A DNA stretch of 64,000 nucleotides from Flavobacterium sp. ENC (GCF_020991415.1 NZ_JAJMOY010000003.1:434001-498000); one strand, 5' to 3'; positions 16,592 through 26,409 are shown, counted from the first letter of the stretch. The notes: generated by a model from the sequence alone, not told the origin. Numbers and translations: made by a program.

Positions 16592-18016
16592 ATGAATTCA
16601 TCACTGTTTTACAGCGTTTTACAAAGAAAATTCCCTTTTACCCCAACTTATAAACAGGATATATTTTTTCAGAAAATCGCTATTTTCCTGACAGAACCGG
16701 CCAATGACACCATTTTTGTGTTGAAAGGATATGCCGGAACCGGAAAAACAACCGTGATCTCAACAATAGTCAATAATCTGGGTGATATCAATAAGAAGTT
16801 TGTTTTGCTTGCTCCAACCGGACGCGCTGCAAAAGTAATCGCTAATTATTCGAATACACCTGCATTTACCATTCATAAAAAAATATATTTTCCTAAAAAA
16901 TCTTCCGGTGGTGGAGTTGCTTTTACAAAACAAATCAACAAGCACAAAAATACCATCTTTATTGTCGATGAGGCTTCGATGATTTCAGACACAACTTCAG
17001 ATTCTAAATTGTACGATAACGGATCATTGTTGGACGATTTGATTTCCTATGTGTATTCGGGGACCAATTGCAAGATGATCCTTTTGGGAGATACGGCGCA
17101 GCTGCCTCCTGTGAATTTAGATATAAGTCCGGCGCTTGATACGCAAACGCTGGGTATTCATTACAACAAAGAAATCGAACATATCGAGCTCGATGAAGTA
17201 ATGCGTCAGGAAGAAAGTTCCGGTATTTTGTTTAATGCTACGGAATTACGCGAACTGCTGAAGGAATCTTTTATAACAGAATTTAAATTCAATGTAAAGA
17301 AATTCAAAGATATTGTCAGGCTTACCGATGGTTATGATATTCAGGACGCCATCAATACAGCATACAGCAATTATAGCATTGAAGATACGGCTTTTATAGT
17401 TCGTTCGAATAAAAGGGCCAATCAGTATAACGAGCAAATCAGGACCAGGATTTTATTTAAGGAAAGTGAACTTTCGGTTGGCGATTTCCTGATGGTGGTC
17501 AAGAATAATTATTTTTGGCTAAAGGAAACCGACGAAGCCGGATTTATTGCCAACGGGGACATTATTGAAGTGCTGGAGCTTTTCGGAATCAAAGAACTAT
17601 ACGGATTCAATTTTGCAAAAGTAAAAATCAGAATGGTCGATTATCCGGATCAGAAACCTTTCGAAACGGTTTTAATTTTAGATACCATAAAAAGTGAATC
17701 TCCTTCTTTGACGTATGAAGAATCCAACCGTTTGTACGAAGAAGTGATGAAGGATTATGAAGATGAATCTACCAAATACAAAAAGTTTCAAAAGGTAAAA
17801 AACAACGAATATTTCAATGGCCTGCAGGTGAAATTCTCGTATGCCATTACCTGTCATAAATCGCAGGGAGGGCAGTGGGACACGGTTTTTGTCGAACAGC
17901 CCTATCTGCCAAACGGAATCGATCGTGATTACATCAGATGGCTGTACACTGCGATGACACGTGCTAAAAATAAGTTATATTTGATAGGCTTTAAAGACGA
18001 AAGTTTTGAGCAGTAA
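16592..18016 (+). CDS. ATP-dependent RecD-like DNA helicase (superfamily 1)
   Basis: 474 residues from ATG 16592 (MNSSLFYSVLQRKFPFTPT). Motif I is LKGYAGTGKTTVIS, motif II IFIVDEASMISD, motif III LLGDTAQLPPV, and motifs V/VI are near the C-terminus as SYAITCHKSQGGQWDTVFVE and WLYTAMTRAKNKLYLIG. This is the short SF1B helicase type annotated as RecD2-like or AAA family ATPase; it lacks the long N-terminal region of true RecD2. It likely works in DNA repair as a 5'-3' helicase. It stands alone, divergent from DUF3822/rsmD. Confidence 0.85.
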   Translation: MNSSLFYSVLQRKFPFTPTYKQDIFFQKIAIFLTEPANDTIFVLKGYAGTGKTTVISTIVNNLGDINKKFVLLAPTGRAAKVIANYSNTPAFTIHKKIYFPKKSSGGGVAFTKQINKHKNTIFIVDEASMISDTTSDSKLYDNGSLLDDLISYVYSGTNCKMILLGDTAQLPPVNLDISPALDTQTLGIHYNKEIEHIELDEVMRQEESSGILFNATELRELLKESFITEFKFNVKKFKDIVRLTDGYDIQDAINTAYSNYSIEDTAFIVRSNKRANQYNEQIRTRILFKESELSVGDFLMVVKNNYFWLKETDEAGFIANGDIIEVLELFGIKELYGFNFAKVKIRMVDYPDQKPFETVLILDTIKSESPSLTYEESNRLYEEVMKDYEDESTKYKKFQKVKNNEYFNGLQVKFSYAITCHKSQGGQWDTVFVEQPYLPNGIDRDYIRWLYTAMTRAKNKLYLIGFKDESFEQ

Positions 18017-18051
18017 ATTAGTTTAAATTTAGAATAAAAATAAAAAAAAGT

Positions 18052-18082
18052 TTGCAATTTGAAAACTTTTATAATACATTTG
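18052..18082 (+). promoter_or_regulatory. Promoter of higBA, giving a nearly leaderless mRNA
   Basis: TTG at 18052-18054, a 20-bp spacer, and TACATTTG at 18075-18082, a full match to the flavobacterial consensus. The start codon of higB begins 4 bp after the -7 box, so the transcript would start at or within a base or two of the ATG. Confidence 0.7.
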
Positions 18083-18086
18083 TCTC

Positions 18087-18422
18087 ATGAAAATTCTTGT
18101 AAAGAAGACGATTTTATATTATATCGAAAAATATCCGATCGCATCTACACAATTGTTAATCTGGTATAATGAGTTTTCTAAATTTCAGTTTAATAATTTC
18201 AATGAACTTAAAAATGTTTACGGGAACGCCAGTATTGTAAATAATAACAGAGTTGTTTTTAATATTAAAGGGAATGATTTTCGATTAGTAGTTTCAATTA
18301 ATTTCCTGCAAAATGCTTGTTATGTAATTTGGTTCGGAACACATAAAGAGTACGATAAAATTAATGTGGAAACAGTAGAATTTGACACTACAATTTTAAA
18401 CGATAAAAGTAAAGAAGGATGA
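18087..18422 (+). CDS. higB: Type II toxin, HigB family (mRNA interferase)
   Basis: 111 residues. The core NRVVFNIKGNDFRLVVSINF and CYVIWFGTHKEYDKI is diagnostic of the HigB family (RelE-like fold), whose members cut mRNA on the ribosome. Typical length and complete core suggest an active toxin. The toxin gene precedes the antitoxin gene, as is typical of higBA, and overlaps it by 4 bp (ATGA). The promoter is almost leaderless. Confidence 0.9.
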   Translation: MKILVKKTILYYIEKYPIASTQLLIWYNEFSKFQFNNFNELKNVYGNASIVNNNRVVFNIKGNDFRLVVSINFLQNACYVIWFGTHKEYDKINVETVEFDTTILNDKSKEG

Positions 18423-18775
18423 ATTGGAAAGTATTAAAGACAGAGGAAGATTATAATAAAGCCTCTCTAAGATTGATGGAAATTTTTCATGCAGAACCTA
18501 ATACTCCGGAAAATGATGAGTTAGATTTGCTGATTCTTTTAGTAAAGGATTATGATGAAAAAAATTATCAATTGCCAGAGTTGGATGCTTTGGAAGTTAT
18601 AAGATATAAAATGCAGGAAAGAGGTATGAAAGCAAAAGATCTTGAACCAATAATTGGAAGTAAAGGTCACGTTTCTGCAATTTTATCCGGAAAACGTGAA
18701 ATCACTTTAAAGATGGCACAAAAGCTTAAGAATTATTTCAGCATTCCTGCTGATGTTTTCTTGCATAGCACCTAA
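18419..18775 (+). CDS. higA: Antitoxin, HigA family helix-turn-helix protein
   Basis: 118 residues. The N-terminal half is acidic (EEDYNKASLRLMEIFHAEP; ELDLLILLVKDYDEK) and likely wraps the toxin; the C-terminal half is a Xre-type helix-turn-helix (EVIRYKMQERGMKAKDLEPI, IGSKGHVSAILSGKREI) that should bind its own promoter. This domain order matches HigA antitoxins of the longer ~120-residue type. Its start overlaps higB by 4 bp. Confidence 0.9.
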   Translation: MNWKVLKTEEDYNKASLRLMEIFHAEPNTPENDELDLLILLVKDYDEKNYQLPELDALEVIRYKMQERGMKAKDLEPIIGSKGHVSAILSGKREITLKMAQKLKNYFSIPADVFLHST

Positions 18776-18840
18776 TAGTTCTGCTTAAATAATAAAAGAG
18801 GATAGTTAATAAATCGTTTTTTATCTAAATTTCACTTATT

Positions 18841-19671
18841 TTGACAACACTAAACGATTTACATTCGATTTCATCGACGTTTTCGAATACCGAAAAAATG
18901 CCGGTTTTGTTTTTGGGGCACGGCAGCCCAATGAATGCCATTGAAGAAAATCAGTTTGTAGCCGGTTTTCGTAATCTGGCGAAAACATTACCGCAGCCCA
19001 ATGCTATTTTGTGTATTTCGGCACACTGGTTTACCAACGGAACCAAAGTGACCGCCATGCAGATGCCAAGAACAATTCATGATTTCGGAGGTTTTCCACA
19101 GGCACTTTTTGATGTTCAGTATCCGGCAAAAGGAAGTCCGGAACTGGCGCAGGAAACAAAAAAAATACTGGAACCTGTTCCTGTGGATTTAGATGAACAC
19201 TGGGGTTTAGACCATGGGGCATGGAGTGTCATCAAACATTTATACCCGGAAGCGAATGTTCCGGTGATTCAGCTGAGTATTGATTATACCAAATCCGGAC
19301 AATATCATTTTGAACTGGCTCAAAAGTTACAATCCTTGCGTCACAAAGGCGTTCTGATTATTGGCAGCGGTAATATAGTGCACAATTTACGATTGGTAGA
19401 TTTCAGGAATTTTGACAAAGACAATTATGGCTTTGACTGGGCGATTGAAGCCCGGGAAACCGTTAATAACTATTTATTGGATGGCAATTTTCAGCCTTTA
19501 ATCAATTTCGAAAAAATGAACAAAGCCGTTCAGACAGCGATCCCGACTCCGGATCATTATTTGCCTTTGCTGTATACTTTAGGGTTAAAGCAGGAATCGG
19601 AAGAATTAAGCTTGTTTAATGATAAATTGCTGGCGGGTTCCCTAAGCATGACCTCCGTAAAAATTATGTAA
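18841..19671 (+). CDS. Class III extradiol ring-cleavage dioxygenase, YgiD/4,5-DOPA dioxygenase family
   Basis: Up to 276 residues. The metal-site histidines are visible in LGHGSPMNA, SAHWF, LDHGAWS and GSGNIVHNL, the YgiD/LigB-type set that binds Zn or Fe. The frame starts with TTG at 18841; the first ATG is at 18898 (MPVLFLGHGSPM), where the E. coli-type protein begins. The 19 extra residues look like coding sequence (TLNDLHSISSTFSNTEK) and I recall similar extensions in flavobacterial relatives, so TTG is kept with reserve. Substrate unknown. Confidence 0.85.
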   Translation: MTTLNDLHSISSTFSNTEKMPVLFLGHGSPMNAIEENQFVAGFRNLAKTLPQPNAILCISAHWFTNGTKVTAMQMPRTIHDFGGFPQALFDVQYPAKGSPELAQETKKILEPVPVDLDEHWGLDHGAWSVIKHLYPEANVPVIQLSIDYTKSGQYHFELAQKLQSLRHKGVLIIGSGNIVHNLRLVDFRNFDKDNYGFDWAIEARETVNNYLLDGNFQPLINFEKMNKAVQTAIPTPDHYLPLLYTLGLKQESEELSLFNDKLLAGSLSMTSVKIM

Positions 19672-19783
19672 AAAGAACTTCGTGAAATCTTTGTGAATCT
19701 CTGTGAAAGAATAATTACGCAAAGCAGCACAAAGATTCCACAGAGATTCGCAGAGAAAAATAGAAAAATAAAAAATAGTAAGA

Positions 19784-20518
19784 ATGAAAATAATAGCTGT
19801 AATTCCGGCACGATACGCATCCACACGTTTTCCTGCGAAATTAATGCAGGATTTGGGAGGGAAGACTGTAATTTTAAGAACTTATGAAGCTGCTGTAGCC
19901 ACAAAATTATTTGACGATGTTTTTGTAGTAACCGATTCTGATTTGATCTTTAATGAAATTGTTGCTAAAGGTGGCAAAGCGATCATGAGCATCAAAGAAC
20001 ACGAATCCGGAAGCGACCGTATTGCGGAAGCTATAGCCAATTTAGACGTTGATATCGTCGTGAACGTGCAGGGTGATGAACCATTCACGGAAGCTGGCCC
20101 GTTAGAACAGGTTTTGGCTGCTTTTAAGAACGATCCGGATCAGAAAGTAGATTTGGCTTCACTGATGCGTGAAATTACGGATGAAGCAGAAATCAATAAT
20201 CCGAACAATGTGAAAGTGGTGGTCGATCAGTCGAACTTTGCTTTGTATTTTTCACGTTCTGTAATTCCGTATCCGAGAGATAAAGATGCCGGCGTGCGTT
20301 ATTTTCAGCATATCGGAATTTATGCTTTCAGAAAACAGGCACTGCTGGATTTTTACAGCCTTCCGATGAAATCCCTGGAAGCTTCCGAAAAATTAGAGCA
20401 GCTTCGTTACCTGGAATTTGGAAAACGAATCAAAATGGTTGAAACCACCCACGTAGGAATTGGAATTGATACCGCTGAGGATCTAGAGAAGGCAAGAGCT
20501 ATTTTGAAAGACATATAA
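19784..20518 (+). CDS. kdsB: 3-deoxy-manno-octulosonate cytidylyltransferase (CMP-Kdo synthetase)
   Basis: 244 residues, standard KdsB length. The N-terminus [20 protein letters not shown] is the nucleotide-binding signature. Further hallmarks are VNVQGDEPF (Mg/CTP site), [12 protein letters not shown] and [10 protein letters not shown] ... [14 protein letters not shown], which bind Kdo. It activates Kdo with CTP for lipopolysaccharide inner-core synthesis in the cytoplasm. The spacer in front (19672-19783) is made of a CTTTGTGAATCTCTGTG inverted repeat. Confidence 0.96.
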   Translation: MKIIAVIPARYASTRFPAKLMQDLGGKTVILRTYEAAVATKLFDDVFVVTDSDLIFNEIVAKGGKAIMSIKEHESGSDRIAEAIANLDVDIVVNVQGDEPFTEAGPLEQVLAAFKNDPDQKVDLASLMREITDEAEINNPNNVKVVVDQSNFALYFSRSVIPYPRDKDAGVRYFQHIGIYAFRKQALLDFYSLPMKSLEASEKLEQLRYLEFGKRIKMVETTHVGIGIDTAEDLEKARAILKDI

Positions 20519-20523
20519 GAATG

Positions 20524-20690
20524 AGATAGTACGCGGATTACACGGATTTATACGGATTTTTATACCATGTTTTTTGTGTTTCACAGCTGTCATGCTGATC
20601 AAAGTTAAAGTATTGAGGCAGAAAAAAGTCGAACTATCAGGCCGAGCGAAGTCGAATGTCAGGCTGAGCGAAGTCGAAGCCCCCGCAAAG
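20524..20690. repeat. Dispersed spacer repeats after kdsB
   Basis: Contains ACGCGGATTACACGGATTTATACGGA (20531-20556, degraded relative of the ATTACACGAAT family) and two copies of GAGCGAAGTCGAA (from about 20643 and 20667), the same word as at 3248. No gene is visible. Confidence 0.5.
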
Positions 20691-20709
20691 TATTTAATAG
20701 TAAAAGCAT

Positions 20710-20738
20710 AAAAAAGCTCCAATCCTGGAGCTTTTTTT
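20710..20738. terminator. Bidirectional terminator between kdsB and the E1 gene
   Basis: Stem AAAAAGCTCC / GGAGCTTTTT with a 6-nt loop (AATCCT) and T-tracts on both strands lies between convergent genes. Confidence 0.85.
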
Positions 20739-20757
20739 ATATCGAAATCAAACTAAA

Positions 20758-23172
20758 TTATTGATACAAGTTCGGAAATTTAGTTGGATTAACTTCATTC
20801 ATCATGTTGTACACTTTCTCGAAAATATCTTCAGCAGAAGGTTTAGAGAAATAATCTCCATCTGTTCCGTAAGCAGGTCTGTGTGCTTTGGCAGCCAGTG
20901 TCTGCGGTTTACTGTCCAGATATTTATACGCATCCTGTTCTTCCAGGATTTGTTGTAAAATAAAGGCTGAAGCTCCACCTGGAACATCTTCGTCGATTAC
21001 CAAAAGACGATTTGTTTTGGCAACACTTTTTACGATATCGTGGTTAACATCAAACGGAAGTAAGGACTGGATGTCTATTACTTCGCAATCAATTCCTAAT
21101 TCTGCTAATTCGGTTGCTGCCTGTTCTACTAGTCGTAAGGTAGATCCGTAAGAAACCAAAGTAATATCAGCACCTTCTTTTAGTGTTTCCACCACTCCGA
21201 TTGGCGTTTTGAACTCCCCAAAATTAAGTGGTGTTTTTTCTTTTAAACGATATCCGTTCAGACATTCAATGACCAGGGCAGGTTCGTCACACTCCAAAAG
21301 GGTGTTATAGAAACCGGCGGCCTGTGTCATATTTCTCGGAACCAAAACGTGGATTCCGCGAATAGCATTGATAATCATTCCCATTGGTGAACCCGAATGC
21401 CAGATCCCTTCTAAACGGTGTCCGCGGGTTCTGATAATTAATGGGGCTTTTTGTTTTCCAACAGTCCTGTATTGTAAGGTAGCCAAATCATCACTCATGA
21501 TCTGAATGGCGTATAGTAAATAATCTAAGTATTGAATCTCGGCAATAGGGCGTAAACCTCTTAAAGCCATTCCGATTCCCTGTCCAAGAATAGTAGCTTC
21601 CCTGATGCCCACATCAGCAACACGGAGTTCACCGTATTTTTCCTGCATCCCTTCAAGTCCCTGATTAACATCGCCAATGTTTCCGACATCTTCACCAAAA
21701 ATCAAAGTTTCCGGATATTTCGTAAACAGTGCATCGAAGTTATCGCGAAGAATCATTCTTCCGTCTAAATCTGCTTTGGCATTCTCTGCGTATTCAGGAA
21801 GAACTTTTTCTACTGAAAAAACATTTTGAGCGGAATCAGAATACAAATTACTGCTGAATTTTCCTTGTGTATCTGCGATATAATTGGTAATCCATTCGGA
21901 TAATAAAGCTTTGCTGTTCGGAACTTCAATAAAACGCAGTATTTTTCTGGAGATGACAAGCATTTCCTTTTTCAAAGGCGATTTTATAGCACTTAATTCA
22001 GAAATGTATTTCTGGATTTTATCTTTATGATTGATGCTGGCAGCTGAAATCTGCTCCAATAAAACCAAAAGGTTTTTCTGGTCTTCGATAATTGGATTGA
22101 TAAACGAATTCCACGCCTCTTTTTTAGCTTCAAGAACTTCTTTTTTGATTTCAAAATCAATTTCGGCCAATTCCTCCGGTGATGCAATATTGATGGCGAT
22201 CATCCATAATCGCATTTGACGAATACAGTCGTAATCTCTTTCCCAACCCAGTCTTTCGGCATTTTTGTAACGCTCGTGTGATCCTGAAGTCGAATGTCCC
22301 TGCGGCTGTGTCAATTCATTCACGTGGATTAAAACCGGAACGTGCTCTTCACGTGCGATTGCTGCGGCTTTTTCGTAAGTTGAAACCAACTCGGCATAAT
22401 CCCAGCCTTTCACTCTGAAAATTTCGTAGCCTTTTGAATCTTCATCACGCTGGTATCCTTTTAGGATTTCAGAGATGTTTTCTTTGGTAGTCTGGTGTTT
22501 GGCGTGAACCGAAATTCCGTATTCATCATCCCAGACGCTCATGACCATCGGAACCTGTAAAACTCCGGCAGCATTTATGGTTTCAAAAAATAAACCTTCA
22601 GAAGTACTGGCGTTTCCAATAGTTCCCCACGCAACTTCGTTTCCATTGACAGAAAATTTGTCTTTGATTGTAATCCCGTCAACATTTCTGTAAATTTTAG
22701 AAGCCTGCGCTAATCCTAACAACCTTGGCATTTGCCCGGCTGTAGGAGATATATCTGCACTTGAATTTTTTTGTTTTGTTAAGTCTTTCCAGGAGCCGTC
22801 TTCGTTTAAACTGTGTGTTACGAAGTGACCGCCCATTTGTCTTCCGGCAGACATCGGATCAAAATCTAAATCAGTGTGACCGTATAAACCGGCAAAAAAC
22901 TGCTTTGGAGTAAGTTCTCCTATAGCCATCATGAAAGTCTGATCGCGGTAATATCCCGAACGGAAATCCCCATTTTGAAAAGCTTTTGCCATAGCAAGCT
23001 GCGGCACTTCTTTCCCGTCACCAAATATTCCAAATTTGGCCTTTCCTGTCAATACTTCTTTACGTCCTAATAGACTACATTCGCGGCTGGTTACAGCAAT
23101 TTTGTAGTCGTTTAGTACCTCAGTTTTGAAATCTTCGAAAGTCAATGTAGTATTGTTTTTTTCTTTAATCAT
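20758..23172 (-). CDS. 2-oxo acid dehydrogenase E1, fused alpha and beta subunits
   Basis: 804 residues. The alpha half (about 1-390) binds thiamine diphosphate; the beta half (about 450-804) contains FGEDVGNIGDVNQGLEGMQ and IRTRGHRLEGIWHSGSPMG and the C-terminal transketolase-like domain. This fused form is typical of Bacteroidota and is thought to be the branched-chain 2-oxo acid (or pyruvate) dehydrogenase E1. In place of the usual GDGAxSEG/ENN thiamine motif it has IGNASTSEG (185-193) and SVWDDEYGIS (212-221), as if Asp and Asn of the metal site were exchanged. A TAATTTTG -7 box is at 23198-23205. E2 and E3 are not in the window. Confidence 0.85.
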   Translation of the reverse strand: MIKEKNNTTLTFEDFKTEVLNDYKIAVTSRECSLLGRKEVLTGKAKFGIFGDGKEVPQLAMAKAFQNGDFRSGYYRDQTFMMAIGELTPKQFFAGLYGHTDLDFDPMSAGRQMGGHFVTHSLNEDGSWKDLTKQKNSSADISPTAGQMPRLLGLAQASKIYRNVDGITIKDKFSVNGNEVAWGTIGNASTSEGLFFETINAAGVLQVPMVMSVWDDEYGISVHAKHQTTKENISEILKGYQRDEDSKGYEIFRVKGWDYAELVSTYEKAAAIAREEHVPVLIHVNELTQPQGHSTSGSHERYKNAERLGWERDYDCIRQMRLWMIAINIASPEELAEIDFEIKKEVLEAKKEAWNSFINPIIEDQKNLLVLLEQISAASINHKDKIQKYISELSAIKSPLKKEMLVISRKILRFIEVPNSKALLSEWITNYIADTQGKFSSNLYSDSAQNVFSVEKVLPEYAENAKADLDGRMILRDNFDALFTKYPETLIFGEDVGNIGDVNQGLEGMQEKYGELRVADVGIREATILGQGIGMALRGLRPIAEIQYLDYLLYAIQIMSDDLATLQYRTVGKQKAPLIIRTRGHRLEGIWHSGSPMGMIINAIRGIHVLVPRNMTQAAGFYNTLLECDEPALVIECLNGYRLKEKTPLNFGEFKTPIGVVETLKEGADITLVSYGSTLRLVEQAATELAELGIDCEVIDIQSLLPFDVNHDIVKSVAKTNRLLVIDEDVPGGASAFILQQILEEQDAYKYLDSKPQTLAAKAHRPAYGTDGDYFSKPSAEDIFEKVYNMMNEVNPTKFPNLYQ

Positions 23173-23359
23173 AATCTGGAATGGTCATGTTATGCGGCAA
23201 AATTACTTAAAAAGTATCAATAATCATAATTCATTAAAGTAAATATAATTTAATTATCTACAAGTAAATTGCTAAAAATACGTATATTTTTTATTGAATA
23301 ATCAGGTTATTTGTGATATAAGTGAATATAATTTATCTTTTTGTTTAAAATTTATTCAA

Positions 23360-26191
23360 TTACAACCACTTTCGGGTAAAAAGATTGACTAATGTTTTAG
23401 GAGAAAAAGTGACCACAAATCGTATTTTTTCATTGTATTTGTTTTGGGAAACTTCCCAGCCGTTATTGGAGTATACCGGAAAATAGAGTTCAAAGTAATC
23501 CGGAACCAGGTTCAGCCGGATTCCGGTATCATACGCAAAATCAGCAGTTTGTTGTTTGCTTTTCATAAGACCCACGTCTCCGTAAGCCTCAATCCAGTTC
23601 CAGATCGAATAACTGGCATTTAGCGTTGTCATCCATCGATTGGCATATCGCGGTGCTATTTTAGATTTAAAACCACCTTCTGCCATGATAAATTGCTGAC
23701 TGAATATTCCCGTGCTTTCCGATCTTCCCAAAAAATTATAATCGAACAAATAATCGGAAGGTCGGTCTAATCCGAAACTAAAATAGTCTGAATTGGTATT
23801 GTTGTAGAGGAAACTTCCGGCATACAATCTCAAATTTAGCCTTCTGTTGTTTTCAAACAATCTTCTGTATTCCACTTCTCCTGCGAGTTTTCCGAATTCA
23901 CCCGAAAACTGAACGTCAGTCATAAGATTAAAATGATCGACCAATTCCGTTTTCGTATTCATGTAACGAGCATTAAAAACAGAATAATTCGGTTTCGAAT
24001 TATCTGTGATATATTTGCTGGCTTCCCGGTTTACGATTATCTGGCGCAGCAGGAACAGTTGTTTTCTGTTATCCCTGAAATTTTCTTCCCGAATCCTGAA
24101 CTGAACCATCGGGTTCAATCTGAAATATGTCGCATCCGGCGCATAATGATAATAATTCTGACTAATAGAGTATCGAACGTTATAGAGTGTGCTGTTGCGG
24201 TAAAAATGACTTAAAGAAAAGGCAGAAGAACCGGAAATCGTGCCGGCATTAATAGAATAGGCCGGATTAATGTCAAACGTAAAGGGCTTGTCTAATATCG
24301 TTTTATTGTGAAGACGTATTCCCGGAGTCAGCCCGTCATAATAATTATAAGTAAGTGTGGGAACGTATAAGATCTGATTGTAATACGGATCCTCAAGATC
24401 TTTTGTAAAATTAAATTTTATCGGACGATTTGTAATCACCAGACTTTTCAATGATTTCCAGTTGTTTCTCAAATTGTATTCCGGGACTTCATTGTCATAA
24501 TTCAAAACTATCTTATCTGCTTTTTTTCGTTCAAAAACGTAGATTGAATCATTGTTTTTGGGCTCAATCCATTTCTTGAAAACAACTTCATTTTTTCTGA
24601 TTCCATAAATAGGAATTGGCGTAAAGACACCCGTTTTGTTTCGTACCTGAAATTGCACGCTGTCTTTGGTTCTGGAAACATTCGAAAATTTATAGTCGAT
24701 AATATCACGGGAGCCAATAATGGTGGTGAAAAACCACCGGATGTCCTTTGAACTGTTTTTGGTTAGTATGTTTTCGAAATCAGACCGGTCCGTTTGTTGG
24801 GTTTTATTTAAATCATAAAATTCCTGAACACTCTGTGGTACAATATCATGGTTTAAATAATCAGCTAAATAGCTCAGGCTCAAACCTGCACGGTACTTAC
24901 TGGCAATCTGTTCGTTAAATTTTATAAGGGTGTTTTTGGGATCTCCGAGAGGCTGATCCAGGTTTTTTCTGGCCATCAGCATATAATAATAACTGTATTG
25001 TTCGTTAAAAGTCAGATTGGTAATGTTGTAACTTTTAAAGAGTTTCATGTTGGAGAGGCTTCCGAGCATCTTCTGGTCCAGATGGTTTTCTTCCATGAAT
25101 TTCATCATGGTATAAATCTGAATCCCGTCATAAATCCAGTTGTCTTTTCTGGGATCTAAGCGCAGGCTGTTCTTCAAATAATTGTTGAGATAGGTTTTCA
25201 AAAACGTAATTTCAAATATAAAATCATCTGAAAACGGACTAATAAAAGACGGCAACTGATTTAGTCCGTAAAAAGGGTTCCGATCGTAATCAACCTGTGA
25301 AACGGTAATTTTTTCATGCGGATATTTTCCAATAAAAGCACTGGCAAAATTAACGACCTTATTAATGATAATGGCCTTCTCTATCTCGTTGAGTTTTTTG
25401 TTTTTCAGGTTAGAAAGCACTTCGATCGAGCCATTCTGATAGCTTTTGAAGCTATTTTGTTTTTCAATAAATAAGTTAAAATCAGTTCTGTTGTTCCCAG
25501 AAAAAGAATAAACCGCCGACTCTGGATTGGTCAGATCCGTAGCAACCGTATTTAGATCCGTCGTAATCGAATAACTATTTGGGACTTTTATCGCGATTTC
25601 ATAATCAGTGCTGGCATTTGCAATGTCATCAAGATTGAAATTATTGTATTTTATAAAGCTGTGATTTTCGAAACGGGCAGGACTTAAATACCAGTTTTTC
25701 AGATTCATTCCGCCATTTTGGTCAAAACCATAATTGGTAAATTTATTACTCGGAATCTTAGCAACATAAGTGAGGTGCAGCTCGATTTTTTGATTGGGTG
25801 CAAGCTTTTGTTTTAACTTTATAACAATGTAATCCGGATTCTTATCGGTTCGTTCCCATTCCACGGCGCTGTCATCAGAATCTGTCAGATTCAGAATAGT
25901 AGTGTTTCCCCTTTCTTCTGTGCTGGCCAAATGAAAGCCCCGGTAAAACTCATCCGAAAAACGTCTGGCTAGCGGCGTATTTTTGTTTGAAAAGGCATTG
26001 TTCCAGTCATTCAGCACAATCGAATCCAGAGAATCATTAGAAGTGTTGTAATAGGTAAGATCCTGTTTTACATTCAGTGTTTTCAATTCAAAATTTACCG
26101 CAGCTTCTATTTTAGAGCGATGCTGCGCATATTGTTTCATTGAACTGAATAAAACGAAGAGGAAGAAGATTATTTTATAAAATGATCTCAA
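23360..26191 (-). CDS. M1-peptidase-like protein with C-terminal outer-membrane barrel; metal ligands missing
   Basis: 943 residues with a signal peptide (SSMKQYAQ). Start is TTG at 26191; the first ATG would cut off the hydrophobic core. Residues ~25-500 follow the M1 aminopeptidase layout (N-terminal beta domain, then helical domain), but where HExxH belongs there is FEITF (326-330), and the NEG of the third ligand appears as WIYDG (352-356). Residues ~600-943 look like a beta-barrel with an aromatic last strand (KIRFVVTFSPKTLVNLF). It is thus probably a non-catalytic surface-related protein. It stands alone between the E1 gene and a LOG gene; role unknown. Confidence 0.65.
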   Translation of the reverse strand: MRSFYKIIFFLFVLFSSMKQYAQHRSKIEAAVNFELKTLNVKQDLTYYNTSNDSLDSIVLNDWNNAFSNKNTPLARRFSDEFYRGFHLASTEERGNTTILNLTDSDDSAVEWERTDKNPDYIVIKLKQKLAPNQKIELHLTYVAKIPSNKFTNYGFDQNGGMNLKNWYLSPARFENHSFIKYNNFNLDDIANASTDYEIAIKVPNSYSITTDLNTVATDLTNPESAVYSFSGNNRTDFNLFIEKQNSFKSYQNGSIEVLSNLKNKKLNEIEKAIIINKVVNFASAFIGKYPHEKITVSQVDYDRNPFYGLNQLPSFISPFSDDFIFEITFLKTYLNNYLKNSLRLDPRKDNWIYDGIQIYTMMKFMEENHLDQKMLGSLSNMKLFKSYNITNLTFNEQYSYYYMLMARKNLDQPLGDPKNTLIKFNEQIASKYRAGLSLSYLADYLNHDIVPQSVQEFYDLNKTQQTDRSDFENILTKNSSKDIRWFFTTIIGSRDIIDYKFSNVSRTKDSVQFQVRNKTGVFTPIPIYGIRKNEVVFKKWIEPKNNDSIYVFERKKADKIVLNYDNEVPEYNLRNNWKSLKSLVITNRPIKFNFTKDLEDPYYNQILYVPTLTYNYYDGLTPGIRLHNKTILDKPFTFDINPAYSINAGTISGSSAFSLSHFYRNSTLYNVRYSISQNYYHYAPDATYFRLNPMVQFRIREENFRDNRKQLFLLRQIIVNREASKYITDNSKPNYSVFNARYMNTKTELVDHFNLMTDVQFSGEFGKLAGEVEYRRLFENNRRLNLRLYAGSFLYNNTNSDYFSFGLDRPSDYLFDYNFLGRSESTGIFSQQFIMAEGGFKSKIAPRYANRWMTTLNASYSIWNWIEAYGDVGLMKSKQQTADFAYDTGIRLNLVPDYFELYFPVYSNNGWEVSQNKYNEKIRFVVTFSPKTLVNLFTRKWL

Positions 26192-26263
26192 TTGATACTT
26201 ATGTTTTGGAATATATCTTTATTTACGAGCTTTTGATTGTTATGGATTGTTGTAAAAATAGTA

Positions 26264-26294
26264 TAAAAAAAGCTGTTAAAAAAAACAGCTTTAA
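26264..26294 (-). terminator. Terminator after the LOG family gene
   Basis: On the minus strand AAAGCTGTT / AACAGCTTT (stem arms 26284-26292 and 26269-26277) is followed by a T7 tract. It lies downstream of the LOG gene and upstream of the M1-like gene. Confidence 0.7.
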
Positions 26295-26409
26295 TTTTTT
26301 GCAATATGTTGATGTAATTTAACTATTTAAGAAGTTTAAGTTCATGTAAATTTTACTTTTACCGTTACAACATTAAATGAATTTAAATTTTTTAAACGGT
26401 TCAGAATTT

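Noticed and set aside
16327..16653. A 108-codon frame at the start of the DUF3822/helicase spacer
   Set aside because: It overlaps the helicase start and its promoter and reads as an A/T-rich chance frame.
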